Source: Tunturibacter empetritectus
GTDB taxonomy: Bacteria > Acidobacteriota > Terriglobia > Terriglobales > Acidobacteriaceae
Reading direction: 5' to 3'
Length of the DNA: 64,000 nt
Assembly: GCF_040358985.1 (NCBI RefSeq)
Contig: NZ_CP132932.1
Span: 3,410,001 to 3,474,000 of the forward strand
Part shown: piece by piece, positions 55,980-64,000 of the stretch
Layout: every line of letters begins with the position of its first letter
How positions within the stretch are numbered: position 1 is the first letter of the stretch
Program-made: the position numbers and the translations under genes
Notes under the pieces: model-generated
Database searches by the model: none
Seen by the model: the letters and a program-made list of their open reading frames with translations, nothing else
Told to the model about the DNA's origin: nothing

Positions 55980-57509
55980 ATGGCTACGATGACTGCGCTT
56001 CAGCCAGGGACCTATGGGTTTCCGGTTCAGATCAAGAAACGGTATGAGAACTACATCGGCGGGGAGTGGGTCGCACCGCTGTCTGGGCAATACTTTGAGA
56101 ATGTGACGCCGGTGACGGGGCAGGTACTGTGCGAGATTGCGCGGTCGAATGCGGCGGATGTAGACCGAGCGTTGGACGCGGCGCATGCGGCGAAGAAGGC
56201 CTGGGGAAAGATTTCAACAACTGAGCGCGGACGCATGCTGGAGAAGATTGCGCAGCGGATCGAAGACAATCTGGAGATGCTGGCGACGGTGGAGACGTGG
56301 GATAACGGCAAGCCTATTCGCGAGACGATGGCGGCGGATATGCCTCTGGCTGTCGATCACTTTCGTTACTTCGCCGGGGTGATTCGTGCACAGGAGGGTT
56401 CGATCTCGGAGATCGATAAGGATACGGTGGCGTACCACTACCATGAGCCTCTGGGTGTGATTGGGCTGATTATTCCGTGGAACTTTCCGATCCTGATGGC
56501 GACGTGGAAGCTGGCGCCGGCGCTGGCCGCAGGAAATTGCGTGGTGCTGAAGCCGGCAGAGCAAACTCCTATGTCGATCCTGGTTTTGATGGAGTTGATC
56601 CAGGATATTTTGCCGCCGGGAGTGGTAAATATCGTCAATGGGTTTGGGTTGGAGGCTGGGAAGCCGCTGGCTTCGAGCAAGCGCATCAACAAGATTGCGT
56701 TTACAGGGGAGACGACGACGGGGCGGCTGATTATGCAGTATGCCTCGCAGAACATTATTCCGGTGACGCTGGAGCTTGGGGGGAAGAGTCCGAATATATT
56801 TTTCAAAGATGTGGCGAGCGCGGATGATGCGTTTTTCGACAAGGCGTTGGAAGGCTTTACGATGTTCGCATTGAACCAGGGCGAGGTGTGTACCTGCCCT
56901 TCACGCGCACTGATTCAGGACACGCTCTACGACCAGTTCATGGAGCGTGCCCTGAAGCGCGTCGGTGCGATCAGGCAGGGAAATCCGCTGGATAAGACGA
57001 CGATGATTGGAGCACAGGCTTCGAGCGAGCAGATGGAGAAGATTCTTTCCTACTTCGACATCGGCAAGCAGGAGGGTGCGGAGGTGCTAGCAGGAGGGAA
57101 GCGCGCTGCGCAGGGTGGCGATCTGGCCGAGGGATTTTATATTGAACCGACTGTCTTCAAAGGTAACAACAAGATGCGCATCTTTCAGGAGGAAATCTTT
57201 GGGCCGGTAGTTTCGGTGACGACCTTCCACGATGAGGAGGAGGCGTTGGCGCTGGCCAATGACACGTTGTACGGGTTAGGCGCGGGAGTTTGGACTCGGG
57301 ATATGAATCGCGCTTACCACTTTGGGCGGGAGATTGAGGCAGGACGGGTTTGGACGAACTGCTATCACTTGTATCCGGCTCATGCGGCCTTTGGCGGGTA
57401 TAAACAGTCGGGTGTTGGGCGGGAGAATCACAAGATGATGCTCGAGCATTATCAGCAGACTAAGAATCAGCTGGTGAGCTATAGCCCGAATGCTATGGGA
57501 TTTTTTTAG
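55980..57509 (+). CDS. NAD-dependent aldehyde dehydrogenase, ExaC/AldB-like
   Basis: A 509-residue enzyme from the ATG at 55980, which follows GAGGGAGTGG. It has the cofactor site [36 protein letters not shown], the glutamate-bearing [14 protein letters not shown] and the catalytic cysteine in [31 protein letters not shown] near the end is typical of acetaldehyde/propionaldehyde dehydrogenases of the ExaC type. A DUF779 gene, its frequent partner, follows after the nested inverted repeat. Confidence 0.94.
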   Translation: MATMTALQPGTYGFPVQIKKRYENYIGGEWVAPLSGQYFENVTPVTGQVLCEIARSNAADVDRALDAAHAAKKAWGKISTTERGRMLEKIAQRIEDNLEMLATVETWDNGKPIRETMAADMPLAVDHFRYFAGVIRAQEGSISEIDKDTVAYHYHEPLGVIGLIIPWNFPILMATWKLAPALAAGNCVVLKPAEQTPMSILVLMELIQDILPPGVVNIVNGFGLEAGKPLASSKRINKIAFTGETTTGRLIMQYASQNIIPVTLELGGKSPNIFFKDVASADDAFFDKALEGFTMFALNQGEVCTCPSRALIQDTLYDQFMERALKRVGAIRQGNPLDKTTMIGAQASSEQMEKILSYFDIGKQEGAEVLAGGKRAAQGGDLAEGFYIEPTVFKGNNKMRIFQEEIFGPVVSVTTFHDEEEALALANDTLYGLGAGVWTRDMNRAYHFGREIEAGRVWTNCYHLYPAHAAFGGYKQSGVGRENHKMMLEHYQQTKNQLVSYSPNAMGFF

Positions 57510-57516
57510 AGGAGAT

Positions 57517-57723
57517 GTCCTGCCGGACGGGCCCACTGCGCGTGGGGCGGTCACTTCGTGACTTGTATACCCTTCTTTGGCGGGTTGAGTTCCGTGGTTC
57601 CTCCCGTTGGTCGGGAACGATCATCTCCGACCAACGGGAGGACCGATGCTGTTAGTGCTGCCGAGACCGGTATACGCGTCACGAAGTGACCGCCCCACGC
57701 GCAGTGGGCCCGTCCGGCAGGAC
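57517..57723. repeat. Nested inverted-repeat element, 54-bp arms
   Basis: The left arm 57517-57570 and right arm 57670-57723 are reverse complements at 52 of 54 positions (the mismatch is TT against GC). Inside, TCCTCCCGTTGGTCGG (57599-57614) and CCGACCAACGGGAGGA (57627-57642) form a second perfect 16-bp hairpin. The right arm ends at the DUF779 ATG. No protein is encoded. The left half is related to 63344-63479, so this looks like a mobile non-coding (MITE-like) repeat. If transcribed with the aldehyde dehydrogenase it forms a very stable hairpin. Confidence 0.85.
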
Positions 57724-58110
57724 ATGGGGTTAAAGATGGGTTTACCGGAACAGGTTGTGACGACGCCTGCTGCTGAGGAGTTGATGGGCAGGTTGTCGAA
57801 CAAACATGGGGAGCTGATGTTTCATCAGTCGGGAGGTTGCTGTGACGGCAGCTCCCCCATGTGCTATCCGCGGGGGGAGTTTTTAGTGGGAGATGGCGAT
57901 GTGCTGCTGGCGACGCTGGGGGAGACTCCGTTTTATATGAGCGGCAGCCAGTTCGAATACTGGAAGCACACGCAGCTGATTTTAGATGTGGTGCCGGGAC
58001 GCGGGGGGATGTTTTCGCTGGAGAACGGAGAAGGGGTACGGTTTCTGATCCGGTCGAGGGTGTTCACGGATGTGGAGATTGGTGCTCTTAGAGCGGCGGG
58101 GCGGATTTAG
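57724..58110 (+). CDS. DUF779 protein, aldehyde-dehydrogenase partner
   Basis: About 128 residues with the DUF779 signature HQSGGCCDGSSPMCYPRGEF, FYMSGSQFEYWKHTQLILDV and GRGGMFSLENGEGVRFLIRS. The cysteine cluster suggests a metal or thiol site. DUF779 genes very often sit next to ExaC-type aldehyde dehydrogenases, as here. The first ATG (57724) abuts the repeat element; ATG at 57736 after GGGGTTAAAG is an equally good start. Biochemical role unknown. Confidence 0.88.
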   Translation: MGLKMGLPEQVVTTPAAEELMGRLSNKHGELMFHQSGGCCDGSSPMCYPRGEFLVGDGDVLLATLGETPFYMSGSQFEYWKHTQLILDVVPGRGGMFSLENGEGVRFLIRSRVFTDVEIGALRAAGRI

Positions 58111-58160
58111 TGGGTGGTTGGGACGCTCAGGCTGATTGTTTGATGTGGGTGAAGCGAACA

Positions 58161-58290
58161 GCAGATTCCTCCGCTACGCTGCGGAATGACAACAAAAAGG
58201 AGGAGCGCTGCACCAACAGGCAAATTGCTCTAAGAGAGAGGTGTGCCACTTCGGAAGAATGCGGGGATTCTTCGCTGCGCTCAGAATGAC
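58161..58290. repeat. Two short repeats of an AGATTCCTCCGC..GGAATGAC type
   Basis: AGATTCCTCCGCTACGCTGC then GGAATGAC (58163-58190) and GGATTCTTCGCTGCGCTCAG then AATGAC (58265-58290) are imperfect copies of one palindromic motif. This motif style is common in acidobacterial intergenic DNA. It is noncoding. Confidence 0.5.
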
Positions 58291-58357
58291 GGATGTCTAA
58301 CGGGATTATCTTTGGCGAGGATGACGGATGTTTTAATGGGGCTATCTTTTGGCGAGG
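58286..58357. repeat. Tandem duplication overlapping the anti-sigma 3' end
   Basis: Unit 1 (58286-58320) and unit 2 (58321-58357) both read ATGACGGATGT..TAA.GGG..TATCTTT.GGCGAGG. Unit 2 contains the last codons and stop of the anti-sigma gene, so unit 1 looks like a duplicate of that end. Confidence 0.75.
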
Positions 58358-58578
58358 CACTTGGCCATGATGGCGGAGTGAAGGCGTTCGCGCAGTCCGG
58401 GAGAGACCTCGTAGATCTCGTTACCCTTGTAGACCTCGATGGTCTGGTGGGTGGTGTTGAGAACGACGCGGCAGTGCTGGCAGCCAGCGGTGTGTTCGCT
58501 GATCTCCTCGCGAAGCTCGGTAGTGAGCTGGTCGTCGAAGTAGTCGGAAAGATGGCTCAATAGGTCCGTGCAGTTCAT
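58342..58578 (-). CDS. Zinc-finger anti-sigma factor
   Basis: A 78-residue zf-HC2 protein. The zinc motif lies at residues about 29-36 (EHTAGCQHCRVVL, HxxxCxxC). It is cytoplasmic and without a membrane helix, so it is of the small soluble redox-sensing type. Its ATG overlaps the sigma gene stop by four bases (AGGAGGG upstream), so the two are made together. It probably holds the ECF factor inactive until its zinc is lost; this is inferred from the family. Confidence 0.88.
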   Translation of the reverse strand: MNCTDLLSHLSDYFDDQLTTELREEISEHTAGCQHCRVVLNTTHQTIEVYKGNEIYEVSPGLRERLHSAIMAKCLAKR

Positions 58579-59201
58579 GCTGGCTGGCCCTCCTGCTTCT
58601 GCCGGAAGTATCGGCTGAGACGTTCGCGCAGTTGAAGCCGCGCACGCAACAATCTTGATTTCACCGCGGGGACGCTCAAGCCGAGTGCCTCCGCAGTCTC
58701 TTCCGTGGAGAGATTTTCAACGTCGCGGAGAGTGAAGACGGTGCGGAATCCTGGGGGGAGACCCTGAATGGTCTTGCGGAGAATGTCGGCGAGCTCAGCC
58801 TGGTTGTACTGCTGCTCGGGGTTTGGCCGCCACTCGGCAAAATCGCGAGGAATAGATCCTTCTTCGGTCCGAACGTCTTCGTCCATGGAGACGGTCTTGC
58901 TGGTTTTGCGCTTGCGCAGCCGCATGAGGCTCTCATTGACCGCGATGCGGACGAGCCACGTCGAGAACTTGGAGTTTCCCTGGAACTGCTCCAGCTTCTC
59001 GTAGGCCTTGAGGAATGCGTCTTGCGTGATGTCTTCGGCGTCTTCACGGTTTTGAGTAATATGCTGCGCTACCCGGAAGATCTGGCGCTCGTACTGACGA
59101 ACCAGTTGCTCGAATGCTGCGGTATCCCCCGCCTTTGCGCGCGCTACAAGCGCTACGTCGGGGTGTACCTCTTCCGTGGCTGGGGATTGGATGGCGGGCA
59201 T
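58575..59201 (-). CDS. ECF RNA polymerase sigma factor
   Basis: A 208-residue ECF sigma. Region 2 spans about residues 28-95 (FEQLVRQYERQIFRVAQHIT, NREDAEDITQDAFLKAYEKL, STWLVRIAVNESLMRLR). Region 4 spans about 140-195 (LRKTIQGLPPGFRTVFTLRD, VENLSTEETAEALGLSVPAV, KSRLLRARLQLRERL). A charged linker lies between. The zf-HC2 anti-sigma overlaps its end. The regulon cannot be seen here; the gap to 59437 is the likely site of its own promoter. Confidence 0.95.
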   Translation of the reverse strand: MPAIQSPATEEVHPDVALVARAKAGDTAAFEQLVRQYERQIFRVAQHITQNREDAEDITQDAFLKAYEKLEQFQGNSKFSTWLVRIAVNESLMRLRKRKTSKTVSMDEDVRTEEGSIPRDFAEWRPNPEQQYNQAELADILRKTIQGLPPGFRTVFTLRDVENLSTEETAEALGLSVPAVKSRLLRARLQLRERLSRYFRQKQEGQPA

Positions 59202-59436
59202 GAGTGAAAAGGTGCGGAAAACAGGTACTGAAATCGTCCGGTTGAAGGAGGGCTGAGATCAGTATCTACAACATAGTAAATGTCGGTGAGGCAGAGAGCA
59301 AAGTTATGGATTGGAAGAGATCTGCGGAGAGGAATTTTTGTTGCCGGAAGAGGCGGTTCCCGAAGCGAGGTTCCCGGAGAACACGGCTTGACGGATCATG
59401 CTCGATGGTGTTGCCGAACGTTGATGGCGAAGGGAC

Positions 59437-60075
59437 TTAGCCGCGGGCGAACTTTCGCCGGAGGGCGCTGGCTGCTGCGACCAGGCCGGTGCCGAAGAGG
59501 ATGATGGTGCTTGGCTCGGGAGTGGGTGCGGTGGTGACGTTAGTGACGATGAAGCTGTCGTCGTTGTAGTCGAGGTCGGAGAGGGTGAGCGGCTTGAGGC
59601 CTGTGGCTCCGAGATCCTCCATCCCGATATAGATGCCTGCAGGAATACCGCCTACTCCGCCGGAGGAGGCGGTGGAGTAGGCGTGGTTGTAGCCGTCGTC
59701 GTTGTAGTTTGCGGGTGAGGCTGTGCCGAAGTAGTCGACTGAGCTAAAGTATTGGTCGGTTGTGACGTCGTCAAAGACGAAGATGAGGGAGTCACCGGCT
59801 TTGACAGATAGTGAGACAGAGGATCCGCCGGCGGAGGTGTGGTTGTCGAGAGAGGGGACGGTGCGTGTGCCGGAGGTCTTGTCCCAGAGGATGATCTTGT
59901 CGTCGTTGCTGGCGCTGGAAGAGTAGAAGTAGGCGGTTACTATCCCGTTGCCGGTTGCTGTAAACGATTGGTCCGGAGCTAGTTGCCCGACGTTTGCGTA
60001 GGGGATAGGGTCGGCGAGGAGAGGGATGCAAGCGAGGGCAAGGAGAGAGGCAAGGGCGTGCAGGCTTAAGCGCAT
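59437..60075 (-). CDS. PEP-CTERM sorted exported protein
   Basis: A 212-residue protein. A signal peptide (LHALASLLALACIPLLA) and a ribosome site GAGGAATACT mark the start. The body has a DUF4114-like segment (DLDYNDDSFIV) and DSLIFVFDDVTT. The C-terminus is the full sorting signal TPEPSTIILFGTGLVAAASA plus LRRKFARG. It is exported and probably processed by exosortase. Function unknown. Confidence 0.85.
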   Translation of the reverse strand: MRLSLHALASLLALACIPLLADPIPYANVGQLAPDQSFTATGNGIVTAYFYSSSASNDDKIILWDKTSGTRTVPSLDNHTSAGGSSVSLSVKAGDSLIFVFDDVTTDQYFSSVDYFGTASPANYNDDGYNHAYSTASSGGVGGIPAGIYIGMEDLGATGLKPLTLSDLDYNDDSFIVTNVTTAPTPEPSTIILFGTGLVAAASALRRKFARG

Positions 60076-60422
60076 AGTATTCCTCGTACTTCCTCAGAGG
60101 CAATCTGGAGACTCTTTCTGGAGGGAGAGAATGCATTCGCGGGACAACATGAGTGAGATATGCGTACGCACTTACCTGCATATTGCAGTCTTATTCGTCT
60201 ATTCGGCCTTGAGGGGAAGATCTTTACTCTTCTCGTGAAAAAAGACCGGCAACTAGTAATCTCAGGAGCGCTCGGCGCCGATAAAAGGGCAGGAGGCGCA
60301 GGTCGGACGCATCCTATGAAGTAACTGGAGTGGTATCTGGGGTGGTTCGCGGTCGATTGGTGCTGCGGAGCCGGAGCGGCTCAGCTTAGAGTGGAGATGT
60401 GGGTTGGAGAAACAAGGGAACG
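60076..60422. other. Divergent intergenic region
   Basis: About 350 bp between a PEP-CTERM gene (minus) and the lytic transglycosylase (plus). No supported frame, no clear promoter consensus and no repeat found in it. Confidence 0.4.
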
Positions 60423-62858
60423 ATGGTGACCATCGGCGGTAAGGTCTGGTTGGCGGTGGTTGCCGCTGCTTCGATTGGGATGAGCGTGCCGTGTTCTGCG
60501 GGCTACACGGTCGGGCAGGCACAGGCCACAACACCGGCGACGGCGCAATCTAAACCGCAGTCTAAGAAGGCGCCGAAGACACCGCCCAAGTCCGGGACAT
60601 CCTCTGCAGGCGCAGGGAAGGCCTCGGGATCGAAGACGAAGGGGGCGAGCGGGAAGGCGAGGGCGGGGGCATCTGGCAAGACGTCGGGCAGTAAGACGAC
60701 GGGGAAGAAGGGTACTGCGAGCCGGAAGCGCCACGTGGTCTCGCGGAAGCCAACGGCGCAGACGATTCGGTTGACGAGCGCGTTCAAGGCTTCGGAGCTG
60801 CTTCGTCCGATGGCGCAGCAGTTGGCGGCGACTCGGTCGGCAGCGGCTTATAGCGGGGTAGAGGCTTATGCGCGGCAGCATCCAGGAGAGGGCGCGGCTG
60901 CGGCTTACCTGGCGCTGGGGCATGCTGCGATGCTGGATCATCGGTATGACGATGCGGTGGGCAGCTATCGACAGGCGAATGTGAGCGGCACGGCGCTGGA
61001 TGACTACGCGGATTGCCTAGGGGCGCAGGCGGCGATACAGGGTGGGCATGGGGCGGATGCGTATGGGTTACTGGATCGGTTCGCGGAACGGCATCCTGAG
61101 AGCATCTTCGACGCGAGTGCGCCGGTGTTGCTGGCGAATGCTCATCTGCAACAAAATGATCCGCAGGGCGCGCTGAAGGTTTTGGTGCCGCTGGTGGATT
61201 CGGCGCAGGCGTCGCATGTCGACTTTCGTTATGCGTTGGCGCGGGCTTACCAGGCCTCGGGTGACACGGCACATGCGGCTTCCATTTACAGCAGAATTTA
61301 TGCTGGGTTTCCTTTGAGCGTTGAGGCTTCCCAGGCGCGTACGCAGTTGCAGGCGATGAATACGCCTCCTACTGCTGCAGAACGTAAGGTTCACGCGGAC
61401 CAACTGTTCAACGCGAAGCGATACGCGGAGGCTGGAGAGGAGTATCACTCGATCGAGCGGGATGGTTCGGGTTTGAGCGTGGCGGACCATGATGCGCTGT
61501 TGATCTATGCCGCGGCATCCGATATGAGGTTGAAGAAAATCAGCCGGCGAGAGGTGGAGAAGCTGCCGGATACAAAAGACGATAGTGCGGCTCTGAAGTT
61601 GTATCTGCTGGCTGAGTTGTCGCGTAATGAGAATGATCAAAGCGCGCATGACGCTTTGATCGCGCAGATGGTGAGAGATTTTCCGACGAGCCGGTGGCTG
61701 GAGGAGGCGCTGTATTCAGGCGGAAATATGTATCTGCTGAAGCATGATGCGCAGCAGGCGACCTATCACTATGCGCTGCTGGTGAAGTTGTTTCCGAAGA
61801 GTTTATATGCGCCTTCGGCACACTGGCGGGCGGCGTGGATGAACTATCGGCAGCATAACTATGCTGAGGCGGCGCGGTTGATGGAGGAGCAGATCCAGAT
61901 GTTTGGCGGGGGGATCGAAATTCCTGGGGCTCTCTACTGGCGCGGGCGAATTTATGAGGATGAAGAAAAGAACTTCGGGCAGGCTGCGAACTACTATCGT
62001 GCGCTGAGTGGCTCGTATATCAACTCGTACTATGCAGGGCTGGCAAGGCAACGGTTGAATGTGCTGAAGACGCAGACGGCGAGTGTCGCTCCGGCCGCGG
62101 CTTTGAGCGCGGTGCATGTGCCGGTGGTTCCGGAGTTGACTGGGGAGTTGCCGGAGAACGAGCCTCATCTGATCAAGGCGCGGCTGCTGGCGAATGCGGC
62201 GCTGAATGAATATATCGGGCCGGAGATTCAGGCGAGCGAAACCTCGAGCGAATGGGGCGCTCTGGCCCAGGCGGAGATCTACGCGTCGTATGGGGAGACG
62301 ACGCGGGCGATTCAATCGATGAAGCATAGCGGGATCTCCTTTTTTTCGCTGCCGCTGGATGAGGTTCCGACGGTGTATTGGAAGCTTCTGTTTCCGCAGC
62401 CTTACTGGGCAGATCTGACGGCGAGCTCTCGGAAGAACGGTCTGGATCCCTTCCTGGTGGCGTCGCTGATTCGGCAGGAGTCGGAGTTCAATGCAGGTGT
62501 AGTGAGTCATGCAAACGCCTGGGGGCTGATGCAACTGCTGCCTTCGGTGGGGAAGGCGGCGGCGAAGAAGCAGGGGATCAAACACTTCGATGCGAATATG
62601 CTGTTGAACCCGGCGACAAACCTACAGTTGGGCACACTGAACCTGCGCGAGGTGATGGACAGGTTCGGCGGACAGGCTGAGTATGCGCTGGCTGCTTACA
62701 ACGCAGGGGACGTGCCGGTGCGGCAATGGATGGAGGTCGGAGACTACAAGGATATCGCCGAGTTCGTCGAGTCGATTCCTTACAGTGAGACGCGGGAGTA
62801 TGTGCAGGCGATTCTGCGCAACCGTGAGATCTATCGCGCTCTGTATGCGGTGCAGTAG
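60423..62858 (+). CDS. Soluble lytic murein transglycosylase
   Basis: An 811-residue periplasmic enzyme from the ATG at 60423, with AGGGAAC upstream. A signal peptide leads into a Ser/Gly/Lys-rich linker (about residues 30-105). A long helical domain resembling TPR-like Slt solenoid repeats follows, then the transglycosylase domain from about residue 665: LDPFLVASLIRQESEFNAGV with catalytic Glu in RQESEF, ANAWGLMQLLPSVG, and LAAYNAGDVPV. It cleaves the glycan strand of peptidoglycan, releasing 1,6-anhydro ends. The linker is unusual for Slt and may span the periplasm. Confidence 0.9.
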   Translation: MVTIGGKVWLAVVAAASIGMSVPCSAGYTVGQAQATTPATAQSKPQSKKAPKTPPKSGTSSAGAGKASGSKTKGASGKARAGASGKTSGSKTTGKKGTASRKRHVVSRKPTAQTIRLTSAFKASELLRPMAQQLAATRSAAAYSGVEAYARQHPGEGAAAAYLALGHAAMLDHRYDDAVGSYRQANVSGTALDDYADCLGAQAAIQGGHGADAYGLLDRFAERHPESIFDASAPVLLANAHLQQNDPQGALKVLVPLVDSAQASHVDFRYALARAYQASGDTAHAASIYSRIYAGFPLSVEASQARTQLQAMNTPPTAAERKVHADQLFNAKRYAEAGEEYHSIERDGSGLSVADHDALLIYAAASDMRLKKISRREVEKLPDTKDDSAALKLYLLAELSRNENDQSAHDALIAQMVRDFPTSRWLEEALYSGGNMYLLKHDAQQATYHYALLVKLFPKSLYAPSAHWRAAWMNYRQHNYAEAARLMEEQIQMFGGGIEIPGALYWRGRIYEDEEKNFGQAANYYRALSGSYINSYYAGLARQRLNVLKTQTASVAPAAALSAVHVPVVPELTGELPENEPHLIKARLLANAALNEYIGPEIQASETSSEWGALAQAEIYASYGETTRAIQSMKHSGISFFSLPLDEVPTVYWKLLFPQPYWADLTASSRKNGLDPFLVASLIRQESEFNAGVVSHANAWGLMQLLPSVGKAAAKKQGIKHFDANMLLNPATNLQLGTLNLREVMDRFGGQAEYALAAYNAGDVPVRQWMEVGDYKDIAEFVESIPYSETREYVQAILRNREIYRALYAVQ

Positions 62859-62908
62859 GGCGGCGAACCACGCTGTCTTCTTTTCTTCTTATTGTGCAAA
62901 ATGCGGGA

Positions 62909-62958
62909 TTGACAGGAGCGGGAATTCCGTTATTCTGTGCACCAGAAGTAGTGCACAG
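62909..62958 (+). promoter_or_regulatory. Promoter with overlapping palindromic operator
   Basis: TTGACA (62909-62914) and TATTCT (62931-62936) with a 16-bp spacer fit a sigma-70-type promoter. CTGTGCAC (62935-62942) and GTGCACAG (62951-62958) are perfect 8-bp arms overlapping the -10 and start region, where a repressor would block initiation. Confidence 0.6.
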
Positions 62959-63072
62959 GACGACATGACATAAAGTCATCCAGGAGGTCTCTTCCGCAGC
63001 GTGACAATTCGGTATTGGCGCTAGAACGCGTGAGTCGTGAATCGCAGACAACCGTTGGGAGAAGAGGCAAGC

Positions 63073-63336
63073 ATGGTAGCGGAATTGAACCTACTTGAAG
63101 TGTGGATCCCGGAGCAGATGCAGCCGGGCACGTTGTTTCTGCTGGAGCAAGCGGGCGAGCTGGGTAAGGCGGATAACCCTTACTGGGCGGTGCTGGCGTG
63201 TCCGTCGTGCGGATCGCTGGGGCTGATTACGAAGCAGCAGTGCGCTGGGCTGGAGGCTATGATCTGTGGGGCTTTGGACTGCTCGGCAGAGTATTTTCTT
63301 GAGGATCAGGCGATTCGGTATCGGCTGGCTAGTTAG
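63073..63336 (+). CDS. Small zinc-ribbon-like protein, function unknown
   Basis: About 87 residues from the ATG at 63073 (a GTG start at 63037 is possible). CPSCG near residue 43 and CGALDC near residue 65 form a plausible two-half zinc ribbon. AGAGGCAAGC precedes the ATG. A strong promoter with an overlapping palindrome lies 115 bases upstream. No family recognised. Confidence 0.6.
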   Translation: MVAELNLLEVWIPEQMQPGTLFLLEQAGELGKADNPYWAVLACPSCGSLGLITKQQCAGLEAMICGALDCSAEYFLEDQAIRYRLAS

Positions 63337-63343
63337 GGCGTGT

Positions 63344-63479
63344 GTCCTGCTGGACGGGCCCACTTCGCTTGCCCCCACGAACGAAAATTTGTTCGGGGGG
63401 ACCCCGATTCGCGCGGTCACTTCGTGACTCCTCTACCTTGTTACGGCGGAGTGAACGGTGCTGGTCCTCCCGTTGGTCG
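63344..63479. repeat. Diverged half-copy of the nested inverted-repeat element
   Basis: GTCCTGCTGGACGGGCCCAC starts it and GCGGTCACTTCGTGACT follows, both matching the left arm at 57517-57570. An extra stretch of about 45 bp with its own small hairpin (CCCCCACGAAC.. / TGTTCGGGGGG) is inserted between them. TCCTCCCGTTGGTCG then matches the inner hairpin at 57599. The right arm is absent. Confidence 0.75.
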
Positions 63480-63490
63480 TGAGGACCGGG

Positions 63491-64000
<510 letters not shown>

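Noticed and set aside
57517..57723. Reading the long inverted repeat as a simple terminator of the aldehyde dehydrogenase
   Set aside because: Arms of 54 bp, a 99-bp centre and no T tract do not fit intrinsic termination; a related half-copy elsewhere indicates a repeat family.

Overview
The window looks like a chromosomal segment of an Acidobacteriota genome of the Terriglobia/Acidobacteriaceae type (Granulicella, Edaphobacter or Terriglobus-like). Supporting signs are a VWFA-related protein of the acidobacterial type, a large Oar-like TonB receptor with an N-terminal carboxypeptidase-regulatory domain, several PEP-CTERM proteins, high GC, and ordinary AGGAGG-type ribosome sites mixed with many weak ones. 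I see no rRNA, tRNA, CRISPR array, transposase, integrase or phage gene. This is genus-level inference from protein style, not a database match.

Layout. 0-6 kb: a truncated secreted protein, DinB-like and DUF418 proteins, a TonB-domain protein, a ROK sugar kinase and small stress/membrane proteins. 6-11.4 kb: two cyclic-di-GMP enzymes (PAS-GGDEF-EAL and MASE1-GGDEF) flanking a secreted esterase. 11.7-17.5 kb: VWFA protein, a polytopic membrane protein, a secreted thioredoxin, a YihY protein and pyruvate kinase. 17.5-27.4 kb: a PEP-CTERM protein, mutL, a lone pstS, a TetR-controlled pair whose SDR gene is frameshifted, a 755-residue protein with a long disordered tail, and cmk. 27.6-33 kb: cold-shock protein, Pr6Pr membrane protein, sucA and a PEP-CTERM-like protein. 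33-41.6 kb: MFS exporter, Oar-like receptor, a divergent SDR/TetR pair with two palindromic operators, and a HugZ-like protein. 41.8-46.9 kb: GTP-type PEP carboxykinase, a TPR protein, a K+ channel-like protein, a response regulator. 46.9-58.1 kb: xseA-glmM, then pgi-gnd-zwf, a DeoR regulator, a NudK-like hydrolase, and an aldehyde dehydrogenase with its usual DUF779 partner. 58.3-64 kb: an ECF sigma/anti-sigma pair, a PEP-CTERM protein, a soluble lytic transglycosylase, a small zinc-ribbon-like protein and the end of a MacB-like permease.

Metabolically the segment is rich in central carbon genes: pyk, sucA, pckG, pgi, gnd and zwf, with glmM leading toward cell-wall sugars. The pgi-gnd-zwf run is a compact oxidative pentose-phosphate unit.

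The most unusual DNA-level features are not genes. One is a 207-bp nested inverted repeat (54-bp arms, 52 of 54 matching) between the aldehyde dehydrogenase and DUF779 genes, with a diverged half-copy at 63.3 kb. A second is an intergenic CCACG-rich repeat with copies at 3.1 and 41.7 kb. A third is a trio of CACGA direct repeats on exact 10-bp phasing between deoR and nudK. In addition, the G/C balance of the + strand appears to change sign near 39-44 kb regardless of gene direction.
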